The notes under the pieces are model-generated. The model did no database searches. It was not told the DNA's origin and worked only from the letters and a program-made list of their open reading frames with translations. Shown piece after piece: positions 1-7,535 of a stretch of 9,760 nt of DNA. Position 1 is the stretch's first letter, and every line of letters begins with the position of its first letter. A program made the position numbers and the translations under genes. This DNA comes from Fusobacteriales bacterium (GTDB lineage: Bacteria > Fusobacteriota > Fusobacteriia > Fusobacteriales > Leptotrichiaceae), in NCBI GenBank assembly GCA_031285605.1, contig JAITVW010000068.1, forward strand, positions 1 to 9,760. Reading direction: 5' to 3'.

Positions 1-190
1 TTTTCCCCTGCGAATTTACGACCCTGTGCCATGGCAGTCCGTATTTTTCACTGCAGCTGTGCAGAATTCGTGATACTTCTCTGGCTCCTCTGTTTTTCCC
101 TGCTGTTTTGGCAATATCACCATATGACATTGTTTTACCATTAGGAATAGATTTTATTATCTTTATGACTTTTTTTGTATAATCATTCAT
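1..190 (-). CDS. atl: Alkyltransferase-like (ATL) DNA-repair protein, N-terminal part
   Basis: Reading the minus strand from an ATG at 190 gives 63 codons that run off the window edge, so the C-terminus is missing. Residues 16-41 resemble the start of the MGMT/Ogt DNA-binding domain (IPNGKTMSYGDIAKTAG, then RGAREVSRIL). Residues 53-58 are PWHRVV, the MGMT active-site motif PCHRV with Trp in place of the alkyl-accepting Cys. That substitution defines ATL proteins such as E. coli YbaZ, which bind O6-alkylguanine without repairing it and direct the lesion to nucleotide excision repair. The ATG is preceded by GAGGG about five bases upstream, supporting this start. The family is usually about 100-130 residues, so roughly half is visible. 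The gene follows a terminator, so it probably has its own promoter, but I could not find a convincing one. Family call is firm; function is by analogy. Confidence 0.85.
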   Translation of the reverse strand, partial: MNDYTKKVIKIIKSIPNGKTMSYGDIAKTAGKNRGAREVSRILHSCSEKYGLPWHRVVNSQGK

Positions 191-220
191 ATTTTCCCTC
201 GGAAATGATATTTTTTATAT

Positions 221-249
221 AAAAACAGCAGATAACAAAATACCTGCTG
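221..249 (-). terminator. Intrinsic terminator after the DUF4870-like gene
   Basis: On the minus strand the RNA folds as CAGCAGGUA, loop UUUUGU, UAUCUGCUG: nine pairs including one G-U, followed directly by five U residues. It lies 11 bases past the stop codon of the gene at 260-751 and before the ribosome site of the ATL gene. It is the first convincing terminator downstream of the his operon and may end both transcripts. Confidence 0.85.
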
Positions 250-259
250 CTATTTTTTA

Positions 260-751
260 TTACTTTATTAAGTTGAATGATAACGGAAATTTATAATGTT
301 CTCCGTCTTTAGCTTTTAATAATGCCAGTATTTCAAATATTAAACAGCAAATTCCTAAAGCCATCATCAAAAAGAGACCTATTATAAGGAGAACCAATAT
401 AGATGAAACTGCATAACATATAATAAGAGTTATTTGAAAATTCAAGTCATTTTTAGCTTCTTCTTTTAAAAATTCCGAACTGTCTCCTAATGCGAAATAA
501 AAAATTAATGATGGCAGAAGACCAAAAAATATAGATAATACATGCATAAGAACTGCTTTATTTCTATCATCTGCTGTTACTTTCATTACATCAGCCATTG
601 TCTGGTCAAATCCTGACTTTACCTGATCCTTTACTTCAGAAAATTTCTCTTTGGCAGCTTCACCTGTCTGTTTCATATCTTCACCTGCTTTATGTGCATA
701 CTCTTTTACATTATCTTTAATATCTTCAAACTTATCTTTCATATCACTCAT
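260..751 (-). CDS. DUF4870-like membrane protein with charged helical N-terminus
   Basis: The product has 163 residues. Residues 1-60 are highly charged (Lys/Glu/Asp) with no Pro, the pattern of a long amphipathic helix, somewhat like LEA/CsbD-type stress proteins. Residues about 66-88, 105-125 and 127-146 are hydrophobic and likely membrane segments. The order AVLMHVLSIFFGLLPSLIF, then AKNDLNFQITL, then ALLKAKDGEHYKFPLS follows the DUF4870 (Tic20-like) pattern of His in the first helix, a conserved NFQ, and a Gly-Glu-x-Tyr-x-x-Pro end. The function of DUF4870 proteins is not established. The ATG has GGAGGG about seven bases upstream. It has its own promoter (788-817) and terminator, so it is probably not a histidine gene, although the his operon has no clear terminator of its own and may read into it. 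The helical extension is longer than in plain DUF4870 proteins as I know them. Confidence 0.8.
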   Translation of the reverse strand: MSDMKDKFEDIKDNVKEYAHKAGEDMKQTGEAAKEKFSEVKDQVKSGFDQTMADVMKVTADDRNKAVLMHVLSIFFGLLPSLIFYFALGDSSEFLKEEAKNDLNFQITLIICYAVSSILVLLIIGLFLMMALGICCLIFEILALLKAKDGEHYKFPLSFNLIK

Positions 752-787
752 TGTTATCCCTCCAGTCTGTTATATTATTCTATGATT

Positions 788-817
788 ATTATATCATAAA
801 GTAGTTATGAAACTCAA
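788..817 (-). promoter_or_regulatory. Sigma-70-type promoter for the DUF4870-like gene
   Basis: Minus strand shows TTGAGT (817-812), an 18-base spacer, and TATAAT (793-788) with an upstream TG forming an extended -10 (TGATATAAT). The predicted start is near 781, leaving a short leader before the ATG at 751. It lies just downstream of the PdxT remnant. Confidence 0.7.
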
Positions 818-831
818 ATAAGAAAAGTAAT

Positions 832-924
832 TTATCTTGTAATAAAGTATTTATATACTCCGGTATCCTTTGTCAATTCAGGATGAAACGCAGTAACAAG
901 GATATTTTTTTCTTCAGCAGTATA
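832..924 (-). pseudogene. pdxT: C-terminal remnant of PdxT (PLP synthase glutaminase)
   Basis: Immediately after the hisK stop (925-927), the same frame continues for 30 codons to a TAA at 832-834. The stretch includes NILVTAFHPELT followed by KDTGVYKYFIT. This matches the C-terminal end of PdxT, the glutaminase subunit of the PdxS-PdxT pyridoxal 5'-phosphate synthase, where His and Glu of the H-P-E triplet complete the Cys-His-Glu triad. There is no start codon or ribosome site, and the N-terminal domain with the catalytic Cys is absent: upstream lies hisK. It is therefore a fragment left by a deletion or insertion that joined the hisK end to the pdxT tail. The reading frame is intact to its own stop, which suggests a recent event. 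HisH also carries an H-P-E motif, but the residues following it here (LTKDT) are PdxT-like rather than HisH-like. Confidence 0.75.
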
Positions 925-1764
925 TTATTTTACATCAATATCCTGAAATTCTGATTTTTTTAAAATTTTCATTTTCTTAAATCCTGTTTCTTTTATTACT
1001 TCCATTGATTCATCAAAATAATAATCCAGATTTTCTACTGAATGAACATCAGAGTTCATTGTAATGGGAATATTTTTTTCCAGAATAAGCTTTAGAATAA
1101 ATCTCGACGGATAAGGAAAATCTGTCCATCCTCTTGACATTGCTCCGGTATTTACTTCTATTATAGAATTACTGTTTTTTATTTTATCCAGTGTTTCATC
1201 AACCAAGCTCACGTACCATTCCTCGGTTTCATCAAAATATCTGTTGTCAGAATTGAATTTTTTTACCAGATCAATATGGCCTATAATGTCCGGTTCCTGC
1301 TCTTCAATCATTTTCAGCAAGGTTTCATAGTATTTTTTTATATAATTCCTTACACCTCCAAAAGCTTTTATACCTTCTTCGGTTATTTCCGGAGAACTGT
1401 CAATGCTGTAATATTCCCCGGCAGTATCTGTTTTTATCAAATGGACAGATCCCAAAGTATAATCCAAAGATAATTTATCCTTTATATCTTTTTTATAACC
1501 GGAATAATAATCTGTTTCCAGACCAATATAAACTTCAATATCATCTTTATATTTTTCTCTTAAGTCTTTTAAATCTTTTATATATTCCAGAGTTCCTTCC
1601 TCACTCATTCCCCAATCTTCGCCAAGAACTCCCGGAATATGAGAATGTCCTGAAAATCCTATACTTATAAATCCAAGTTCTATTGCCCTTTTTATATACT
1701 CTTCGGCACTGTTATTACCGTCACAGTAAAGTGTATGAGTGTGTAAATTTGATAAAAATTTCAT
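925..1764 (-). CDS. hisK: Histidinol-phosphatase, PHP family
   Basis: The product (279 residues) hydrolyses L-histidinol phosphate to histidinol, the step before HisD. It is a PHP-superfamily metal phosphoesterase, as in B. subtilis, not the HAD phosphatase fused to HisB in E. coli. Metal-ligand motifs are in order: HTHT (8-11), D15, SGHS (38-41), E83 in GLETD, H108 in SVHLI, GHID (162-165) and NSDVH (237-241). Length matches the family (about 270). It is the last gene of the operon, 10 bases after the hisIE stop, with GAGGAGG a few bases before the ATG. Its C-terminus looks complete at its TAA. The same frame then continues into a PdxT remnant, which is unusual. There is no terminator directly after it. 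The monofunctional HisB in this operon makes a separate phosphatase necessary, supporting the call. Confidence 0.95.
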   Translation of the reverse strand: MKFLSNLHTHTLYCDGNNSAEEYIKRAIELGFISIGFSGHSHIPGVLGEDWGMSEEGTLEYIKDLKDLREKYKDDIEVYIGLETDYYSGYKKDIKDKLSLDYTLGSVHLIKTDTAGEYYSIDSSPEITEEGIKAFGGVRNYIKKYYETLLKMIEEQEPDIIGHIDLVKKFNSDNRYFDETEEWYVSLVDETLDKIKNSNSIIEVNTGAMSRGWTDFPYPSRFILKLILEKNIPITMNSDVHSVENLDYYFDESMEVIKETGFKKMKILKKSEFQDIDVK

Positions 1765-1774
1765 ACTGCCTCCT

Positions 1775-2416
1775 CTATTTCATTTTTTCCTGCTTTACTT
1801 TCTTATCTACAACCTGTCTTTTCTTTAATTCTTCCTTTATATCAGTAAGAGTAATATCTTTTTCTATCATAAGCACCATTGAATGATATACAAGATCTGC
1901 AAGTTCATAAACCAATTCTTCGTTTCCCGGATTTTTAGCACCTATTATTACTTCTGTACACTCTTCTCCTATTTTTTTCAATATTTTATCCAGACCTTTT
2001 TCAAATAAGTAAGATGTGTAAGAATTCTCGGTATTGCTTATTTTTCTTTCTTTTATTAAATCATATAACTTCTGAACAGAAAAATTTTCTTCACGGGTTT
2101 TGAAAATCAGATTATTGAAACATGACTCGGCTCCTGTGTGGCATGCTGAACCGTCCTTTATTACTTCCACTACAAGCGAGTCATTATCACAGTCAGACTT
2201 TATACTTACCACATGCTGATAATTGCCGGAAGTCTCGCCTTTTCTCCAGAGTTCATTTCTGCTTCTGCTGTAAAAACATGTCTTTCCTTCATTTATCGTA
2301 ATTTTCAGACTTTCAGAATTCATATATGCCACAGTCAGTACTTCTTTGGTATAATAATCCTGAATCACTGCCGGTATAAGACCATTGCTGTCAAATTTTA
2401 GTTCTTTTAGTCCCAT
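1775..2416 (-). CDS. hisI: Bifunctional phosphoribosyl-AMP cyclohydrolase / phosphoribosyl-ATP pyrophosphohydrolase
   Basis: This 213-residue fusion (often hisIE) carries out steps 2 and 3. The C-terminal HisE domain removes pyrophosphate from phosphoribosyl-ATP, and the N-terminal HisI domain opens the purine ring of phosphoribosyl-AMP. The HisI part (about 1-108) shows [20 protein letters not shown] (49-65), the metal site DCDND (75-79) and [10 protein letters not shown] (91-100) with the Zn-binding Cys residues. The HisE part (about 115-205) shows the MazG-like helices [13 protein letters not shown] (150-162) and [13 protein letters not shown] (171-183). A Lys-rich tail ends the protein. 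The ATG follows GGAGGAGG closely, in an 11-base gap after hisF. Confidence 0.97.
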   Translation of the reverse strand: MGLKELKFDSNGLIPAVIQDYYTKEVLTVAYMNSESLKITINEGKTCFYSRSRNELWRKGETSGNYQHVVSIKSDCDNDSLVVEVIKDGSACHTGAESCFNNLIFKTREENFSVQKLYDLIKERKISNTENSYTSYLFEKGLDKILKKIGEECTEVIIGAKNPGNEELVYELADLVYHSMVLMIEKDITLTDIKEELKKRQVVDKKVKQEKMK

Positions 2417-2427
2417 CTTTCCTCCTC

Positions 2428-3183
2428 CTATATTCTTACTCTTATATTCTTATTTTTCAAATACCTTTTCAAGTCCATTATATCTATTTCTTTAAAGTGA
2501 AATATAGAAGCAGCAAGTCCCGCATCCACTCCCTCGAGCATAAAAACGTCTTTGAAATGTTCCATATTTCCTGCACCGCCTGAAGCTATTACAGGTATAC
2601 TCAGATTTTTGCTTATATCTCTTAATAATTCCAAATCAAACCCATTTCTTACGCCGTCTGTGTCAATACTATTTACTACCAGTTCTCCTGCACCGTTTTT
2701 TTCTCCAAGTTCTGCCCATTCTATCGCATCTATTCCGGTATTTATTCTGCCGCCGTTGGAAAAAACACAGTATTTTCCATCTGTTCTTTTTATATCTATT
2801 GATAAGACCACACACTGATTACCATATTTTTCAGCAGCTTCTTTTATCAGTCCGGGGTTTTTTATTGCTCCGGAATTTACACTTACTTTATCGGCACCGG
2901 CTTTTAATACTGCATCAAAATCATCCACAGTATTTATGCCCCCTCCGACTGTAAGCGGAATAAATACTTCTCTTGCAGCATTTTTTAATACATCTATAAA
3001 GATTCCCCTCTTTTCATAAGAAGCGGTTATATCATAAAATACCAGTTCATCAGCACCTGATTCATTATAAAATTTTGCAAGCTCCACAGGATTATCTACA
3101 TCCTGAATACCTTTAAAATTTTTTCCTTTTACTACTCTTCCATCCCTTACGTCAAGACAGGGAACTATTCTTTTTGTTATCAT
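2428..3183 (-). CDS. hisF: Imidazole glycerol phosphate synthase, cyclase subunit
   Basis: HisF (251 residues, normal length) is the (beta/alpha)8 cyclase. It uses ammonia from HisH to convert PRFAR into imidazole glycerol phosphate and AICAR, the latter returning to purine synthesis. The catalytic Asp residues are in place: D11 in PCLDV and D130 in LSIDIKR. The phosphate-binding loops TVGGGI (78-83) and ASGGAG (200-205), and the half-barrel repeat NSIDTDG (171-177), are also visible. AASIFHF (224-230) is typical of the C-terminal end. The ATG has AGGAGG about eight bases upstream within a 22-base gap after hisA. HisH is encoded two genes upstream in the same operon, as expected for the heterodimer partner. 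Confidence 0.98.
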   Translation of the reverse strand: MITKRIVPCLDVRDGRVVKGKNFKGIQDVDNPVELAKFYNESGADELVFYDITASYEKRGIFIDVLKNAAREVFIPLTVGGGINTVDDFDAVLKAGADKVSVNSGAIKNPGLIKEAAEKYGNQCVVLSIDIKRTDGKYCVFSNGGRINTGIDAIEWAELGEKNGAGELVVNSIDTDGVRNGFDLELLRDISKNLSIPVIASGGAGNMEHFKDVFMLEGVDAGLAASIFHFKEIDIMDLKRYLKNKNIRVRI

Positions 3184-3205
3184 TAAATTTTCCTCCTGAA
3201 TGATT

Positions 3206-3919
3206 TTATTCGGCTGTTTTTATAATCTCCTTCAGATTCAGAGTATTCTCATATATAGCCTTACCTATTATTGCTCCATATATATTTAATGATTTAAGTT
3301 CAATTATCTCATCTTTATATGTAATTCCACCTGATGCAGTTATCTTTGACTTAATTGCTTTACTTAATCTTCTGTATATTTCTATATTAGTTCCGCTCAT
3401 TTTTCCGTCTTTTGAAATATCAGTATAAATAATATTATCTACCCCAATGTCCGATAATGTTTTGCAAAATTCAAAAGAATCTATGGATTTTACTTCTTTC
3501 CAACCGTTTACTGCTACTTTTTGATCATGAGCATCTACAGAAACTGCCATCTTATCCTTATATTTATGTACCATTTCTACAAGAAATTCCGGATTTTCTA
3601 TTGCGGCCGTCCCCAATATAACTCTGCTTACTCCAAGCTCCAAATATTTTTTTATTCTTTCTTCATTTCTTATGCCGCCGCCTACCTGAATAAATAACTC
3701 ACTATCTTCCACAAGCTTTTTTATAGTTTCAAAATTTTCTGTTTTTCCGCTGCTTGCTCCGTCAAGATCCACTATATGCAGATATTCACTATTATTTTTT
3801 TTGAAAAATTCCAGAACCTCTGCCGGATTTTTAAAATATACCTTTACCTTATTATAGTCTCCCTGTGTCAATCTTACTGCTTCACCGTTTTTCAAATCTA
3901 TTGCCGGAAATATTATCAT
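3206..3919 (-). CDS. hisA: ProFAR isomerase (phosphoribosylformimino-AICAR-P isomerase)
   Basis: HisA (237 residues) performs the Amadori rearrangement of ProFAR to PRFAR, the substrate of HisH-HisF. It is a (beta/alpha)8 barrel related to HisF. The general acid/base Asp residues are D8 in FPAIDLKNG and D129 in VSVDAHD. Phosphate loops are GGGIR (80-84) and ASGGIT (195-200), and TDISKDG (166-172) is the half-barrel signature. Its ATG (3919-3917) overlaps the hisH stop by four bases (ATGA), implying translational coupling. It has a Trp (W140) after NG, as monospecific HisA proteins do, and nothing suggests the dual TrpF/HisA (PriA) type. Confidence 0.98.
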   Translation of the reverse strand: MIIFPAIDLKNGEAVRLTQGDYNKVKVYFKNPAEVLEFFKKNNSEYLHIVDLDGASSGKTENFETIKKLVEDSELFIQVGGGIRNEERIKKYLELGVSRVILGTAAIENPEFLVEMVHKYKDKMAVSVDAHDQKVAVNGWKEVKSIDSFEFCKTLSDIGVDNIIYTDISKDGKMSGTNIEIYRRLSKAIKSKITASGGITYKDEIIELKSLNIYGAIIGKAIYENTLNLKEIIKTAE

Positions 3920-4533
3920 TTTATCATCTCCCCAAAAGCTTTTAATATATTTAATCCTGTTTTCCCGCTCTTTTCAGGATGAAACTGTATTCCGTAAATA
4001 TTATTATTTTTTACTATTCCCGGAATTTTTATATCATAATCTGAACAGGCTGTTACAGAACCATTGCAGTTTTCTGCATAATATGAATGTACATAATACA
4101 CATATTCACCTTCATTTATATATTTCAGAATTTTATCATCTTTTAGAAATTCAAGACTGTTCCATCCCATATGAGGGACTTTTAATTTTTTATTTTTCAA
4201 ATTATCTTTTATAGAAACTATATTCCCGTTTATAAGTCCAAGTCCTTTATATTCTCCGTATTCATAGCTTTTATCAAATAAAAGCTGCATTCCCAGACAT
4301 ATTCCCAGTATCTTTTTTCCATTTTCAGCTTCTTCCTTTACAATAGTACCCAAACCTGTCTTATTAAGAATATCTATTGCATCCCTGAATGCTCCGACAC
4401 CCGGAAGTATCAAAGCGTCTGCCTTTCTTATTTCGCTTTCACTGTTTGTGAATATATTTTCCAGTCCTGTGTAATCAAGTGATGATTTCAGTGAAAATAA
4501 ATTGCCTACACCATAATCTATCACTGCTATCAT
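3916..4533 (-). CDS. hisH: Imidazole glycerol phosphate synthase, glutaminase subunit
   Basis: HisH (205 residues) is a class I glutamine amidotransferase that supplies ammonia to HisF. The triad is complete: C79 in GICLGMQLLF (77-86), and H185 and E187 in GIQFHPEKSG (181-190). DYGVGNL (6-12), LPGVGAF (43-49) and PHMGWN (120-125) are standard HisH motifs, the last lying near the HisF interface. The gene overlaps hisB upstream and hisA downstream by four bases each (ATGA), so these three are probably translated as a coupled group. Confidence 0.98.
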   Translation of the reverse strand: MIAVIDYGVGNLFSLKSSLDYTGLENIFTNSESEIRKADALILPGVGAFRDAIDILNKTGLGTIVKEEAENGKKILGICLGMQLLFDKSYEYGEYKGLGLINGNIVSIKDNLKNKKLKVPHMGWNSLEFLKDDKILKYINEGEYVYYVHSYYAENCNGSVTACSDYDIKIPGIVKNNNIYGIQFHPEKSGKTGLNILKAFGEMIK

Positions 4534-5120
4534 GCCAGCACCCCTTTGGTAGACAGTATTTCATCCTTAAACTTTTCATCTATTTCCACTGCCTGTGCAA
4601 TAGCTCTGGCAAATCCTTTAAAAACAGACTCTATTATATGGTGGGAATTTTCTCCGTAAAAAGTTTTTATATGTATTGTGGCTTCTATTCCTCTTGTAAA
4701 TCCAAGAAAAAATTCTTTTACCAGCTCTGTATCAAAGCTTCCTACTTTTTGTGCAGGAATGTCAACATCAAATTTTAGATATGCCCGTCCGCATATATCT
4801 ATGGCAACAAGTGTTAATGCTTCATCCATAGGCATGTAAAAGTTGCCGTATCTGTTTATTCCTCTCACATCTCCCAGTATATCCGCAAAGCATTTCCCGA
4901 TTACTATTCCTATGTCCTCTACTGAGTGGTGGTAATCTACATCAATATCTCCGTTACAGATTACTTCCATATCAAATCTCCCGTGTCTGGTAAACAAATC
5001 CAGCATATGATTGAGAAATCCTATTTTTGTATCATTTTTATATTTTCCGGTTCCGTCCAGATTAAGTTTTACACTTATATCTGTTTCATTGGTTTTTCTT
5101 TCTGTTATTATTTCTCTCAA
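4530..5120 (-). CDS. hisB: Imidazoleglycerol-phosphate dehydratase (monofunctional)
   Basis: HisB (196 residues) is the Mn-dependent dehydratase that makes imidazole acetol phosphate. Metal-binding His motifs are FLNHML (35-40), DYHHSVED (62-69) and ENSHHIIES (157-165), giving the internal duplication of the fold. There is no N-terminal HAD phosphatase domain, so this is the monofunctional form and HisK supplies that activity. The start is TTG at 5120-5118. No ATG is available before residue 39, and AGGAGG sits seven bases upstream, so TTG is the real start. It is the first gene after the only sizeable gap in the operon (64 bases after hisC), and it overlaps hisH by four bases. Confidence 0.97.
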   Translation of the reverse strand: MREIITERKTNETDISVKLNLDGTGKYKNDTKIGFLNHMLDLFTRHGRFDMEVICNGDIDVDYHHSVEDIGIVIGKCFADILGDVRGINRYGNFYMPMDEALTLVAIDICGRAYLKFDVDIPAQKVGSFDTELVKEFFLGFTRGIEATIHIKTFYGENSHHIIESVFKGFARAIAQAVEIDEKFKDEILSTKGVLA

Positions 5121-5127
5121 AATTATT

Positions 5128-5133
5128 CCTCCT
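5128..5133 (-). promoter_or_regulatory. Ribosome binding site that fixes the TTG start of hisB
   Basis: AGGAGG on the minus strand lies seven bases before TTG at 5120. It is a full match to the anti-Shine-Dalgarno core. With no alternative ATG near the N-terminus of the HisB domain, it decides the start. The rest of the 64-base hisC-hisB gap (5134-5184) is AT-rich and shows no hairpin or promoter that I trust. Confidence 0.85.
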
Positions 5134-5184
5134 AATGATTTATCTGATTTATATTCAAAATAATTAATATGATAATGCCAAAGC

Positions 5185-6252
5185 TTATTTACTCTGTTTT
5201 AAAATTTCTTTTATTTTTTCCTCAAATATTTCCATTTCTTTTTCAGTACCTATTGTTATTCTTATAAAATTATCTATTCCGGGTTTTTTAAAATATCTTA
5301 CAAGAATTCCGCTGTCTTTCAGTTTCAGATATAATTCCTCACCAGAGATTCTGCTATGGCTTACAAATAAAAAGTTTGCTTTGGAATTCGGGACAAAAAA
5401 GCCGTATTCTTTTAAGATTTTTTTTGTTTTTTCTCTTGTTTTTACAAGTAATTCTACTGTTTTTAGAAAATATTCCGAATCCTTTACTGCGGCAGTTCCT
5501 GCTTTTATGGATAATCTGTTAATTGTATAAGAATTAAAAGAAAATTTTACTTTATCCAAACCGTCTATAAGCTCTTTATTTCCTGCCGCAAAACCTAAAC
5601 GCATTCCTGCAAGAGCCCTTGATTTTGAGAATGTCTGAATTACCAGAAGATTATCATATTTTTTTGTTAATTCCAGTACGGATTCACCGCCGAAATCTAT
5701 ATATGCTTCATCTATTATTACTATATTTTCTTTATTGGCAGCTATTATTTCTTCAATTTGCTCTCTTCCCAGCGCAATACTTGTGGGTGCATTAGGATTC
5801 GCCAGAATTATTCCGCCATCCAGATTTTTATAATCTCCGGTTTCTATTTCAAAATTTTTATTCAGGGGAATTGTTTCAGGTTTCAGATTAAATAAATCTG
5901 AATACACAGGATAAAAGCTGTATGTTATATTTGGATAATATATTTTATCCCCGCTGTCAAAATATGTCATAAAAGCAAAAGCCAAAATCTCGTCAGAACC
6001 GTTTCCTATAAATATGTTCTCAGTGTTAAGACCGTAAAAGGAAGCAATTTCATTTTTCAGCTCAGACACATCAGGATCAGGATAAAGCCGTAAATCTTCA
6101 AAATTATAATTTTTTATTATATCCTCTACCATGGGTGACGGTGAATAAGGAAACTCATTTGTATTTAGTTTTATATATTTTTTGTCCTTTGGCTGCTCTC
6201 CCGGAGTATACGGAACCAGCTCTTTTACTTTATTATTCCAGAATCTGCTCAT
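5185..6252 (-). CDS. hisC: Histidinol-phosphate aminotransferase
   Basis: HisC (355 residues) transfers an amino group from glutamate to imidazole acetol phosphate, giving histidinol phosphate. It is a PLP enzyme of fold type I. Motifs in order: LNTNEFPY (29-36), GNGSDE (83-88) for the cofactor phosphate, NPNAPTS (152-158), DEAYIDF (181-187) with the pyridine-N Asp and Tyr184, and FSKSRALAGMRLGF (208-221) with Schiff-base Lys210. RITIGT (331-336) contains the carboxylate-binding Arg. NPNAPTS differs from the common NPNNPTG. The ATG overlaps the hisD stop by four bases, with AAGGTGG just upstream inside hisD. Confidence 0.97.
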   Translation of the reverse strand: MSRFWNNKVKELVPYTPGEQPKDKKYIKLNTNEFPYSPSPMVEDIIKNYNFEDLRLYPDPDVSELKNEIASFYGLNTENIFIGNGSDEILAFAFMTYFDSGDKIYYPNITYSFYPVYSDLFNLKPETIPLNKNFEIETGDYKNLDGGIILANPNAPTSIALGREQIEEIIAANKENIVIIDEAYIDFGGESVLELTKKYDNLLVIQTFSKSRALAGMRLGFAAGNKELIDGLDKVKFSFNSYTINRLSIKAGTAAVKDSEYFLKTVELLVKTREKTKKILKEYGFFVPNSKANFLFVSHSRISGEELYLKLKDSGILVRYFKKPGIDNFIRITIGTEKEMEIFEEKIKEILKQSK

Positions 6253-7535
6253 TTTTTACCACCTTCAAATCTTATTCTCACTGACTCTGCATGTGCATTA
6301 AGCCCTTCCTTTTCTGCAAAGCATATTACTTTGTCTTTTGCTTTTTCCAGTGCTTCTTTGGTATAATAAATTACAGAAGACTTTTTTATGAAATCATCCA
6401 CTGAAAGCGGTGAAGAGAATTTTGCAGTTCCGCTTGTCGGCAGTGTGTGATTCGGACCGGCAAAATAATCCCCCAATGCTTCCGGAGTATTATTCCCCAA
6501 AAATATTGAGCCTGCATTTTTTATTTTTCCAAGAATGGAAAACGGGTCATTTACACATAATTCCAAATGTTCCGGTGCTATTTCATTACTGATTTTCACT
6601 GCTTCATCTATTGTTTTTGTTATTATTATTCTTCCGTTATTTTTTAGGGATTCCTTTGCTGTTTCTTTTCTCGGAAGCCTTTCAAGCTGTTTTGCCAGTT
6701 CATTTTTCACTTTTTCGGCAATTTCCTCACTTGATGTAACCAACACACTTGCCGCAAGTTTATCATGCTCTGCCTGCGATAAAAGATCAGCTGCTATATT
6801 TTCCGGAACGGCATTTTCATCTGCTATTACAAGAATCTCGCTTGGTCCGGCTACCATATCTATATCTACCTCGCCATAAACCATTTTCTTTGCCATAGCC
6901 ACATATATATTCCCGGGACCGGTTATTTTATATACTTTGGGAATAGTCTCCGTTCCATAGCTCAAAGCCGCTATTGACTGTGCTCCCCCGATTTTGAAAA
7001 TTCTGTCTGCCCCGGCTATTTTAGCAGCAGCAAGAATAGAATCTTCTATATTTCCCTCTTTGTTAGGCGGACTTACAAGTATGATTTCTTCTACTCCGGC
7101 AATTTTAGCAGGAATTACATTCATTAATACCGTGGAAGGATAAGAAGCCGTTCCACCCGGAATATAAATTCCGGCTTTCTCTATAGGATTTATTATTTGT
7201 CCCAGTAAAACACCATCTTTACCATTTGTAAAAAAGTTATTTCTTACCTGTTTCTCATGAAATTTTCTTATATTCCCGGCAGCAGAAAGCAGTACTTCTT
7301 TGAACTCTTCATCAATTCTGTCATATGCTTCTTCTATCTCTTCACTGCTTACGATTAAACTTTCCAGTTTTACATCAAACATCTCGCTGTATTTGTAAAG
7401 TGCTTTATCACCGTCAGCCTTTACATCTTCTATTATCTCTCTTACCTTTTTATTAATATCCTCATATTCAAACTGGCTTCTGGGAAATATCTCTTCCAGT
7501 GCTGTATCTTTATTATATCTTATTGTCTTTATCAT
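6249..7535 (-). CDS. hisD: Histidinol dehydrogenase
   Basis: HisD (428 residues, normal length) oxidises L-histidinol to histidine in two NAD-dependent steps and finishes the pathway. Zn ligands are visible: Q254 and H257 in SQAEHD (253-258), D356 in GDYFAGPNH (355-363) and H415 in GLNAHAES. The catalytic Glu-His pair is E322-H323 in PEHLEL. AGIYIPGGTASYPS (121-134) and ITGPGNIYVA (204-213) are family signatures for the NAD side. Its ATG overlaps the hisG stop by four bases and its end overlaps hisC by four, so it is tightly coupled on both sides. Confidence 0.98.
   Translation of the reverse strand: MIKTIRYNKDTALEEIFPRSQFEYEDINKKVREIIEDVKADGDKALYKYSEMFDVKLESLIVSSEEIEEAYDRIDEEFKEVLLSAAGNIRKFHEKQVRNNFFTNGKDGVLLGQIINPIEKAGIYIPGGTASYPSTVLMNVIPAKIAGVEEIILVSPPNKEGNIEDSILAAAKIAGADRIFKIGGAQSIAALSYGTETIPKVYKITGPGNIYVAMAKKMVYGEVDIDMVAGPSEILVIADENAVPENIAADLLSQAEHDKLAASVLVTSSEEIAEKVKNELAKQLERLPRKETAKESLKNNGRIIITKTIDEAVKISNEIAPEHLELCVNDPFSILGKIKNAGSIFLGNNTPEALGDYFAGPNHTLPTSGTAKFSSPLSVDDFIKKSSVIYYTKEALEKAKDKVICFAEKEGLNAHAESVRIRFEGGKK

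Noticed and set aside
857..903. UAUCCUU...AAGGAUA stem as a his operon terminator
   Set aside because: No U-tract follows, the loop is long, and the bases belong to the PdxT remnant.
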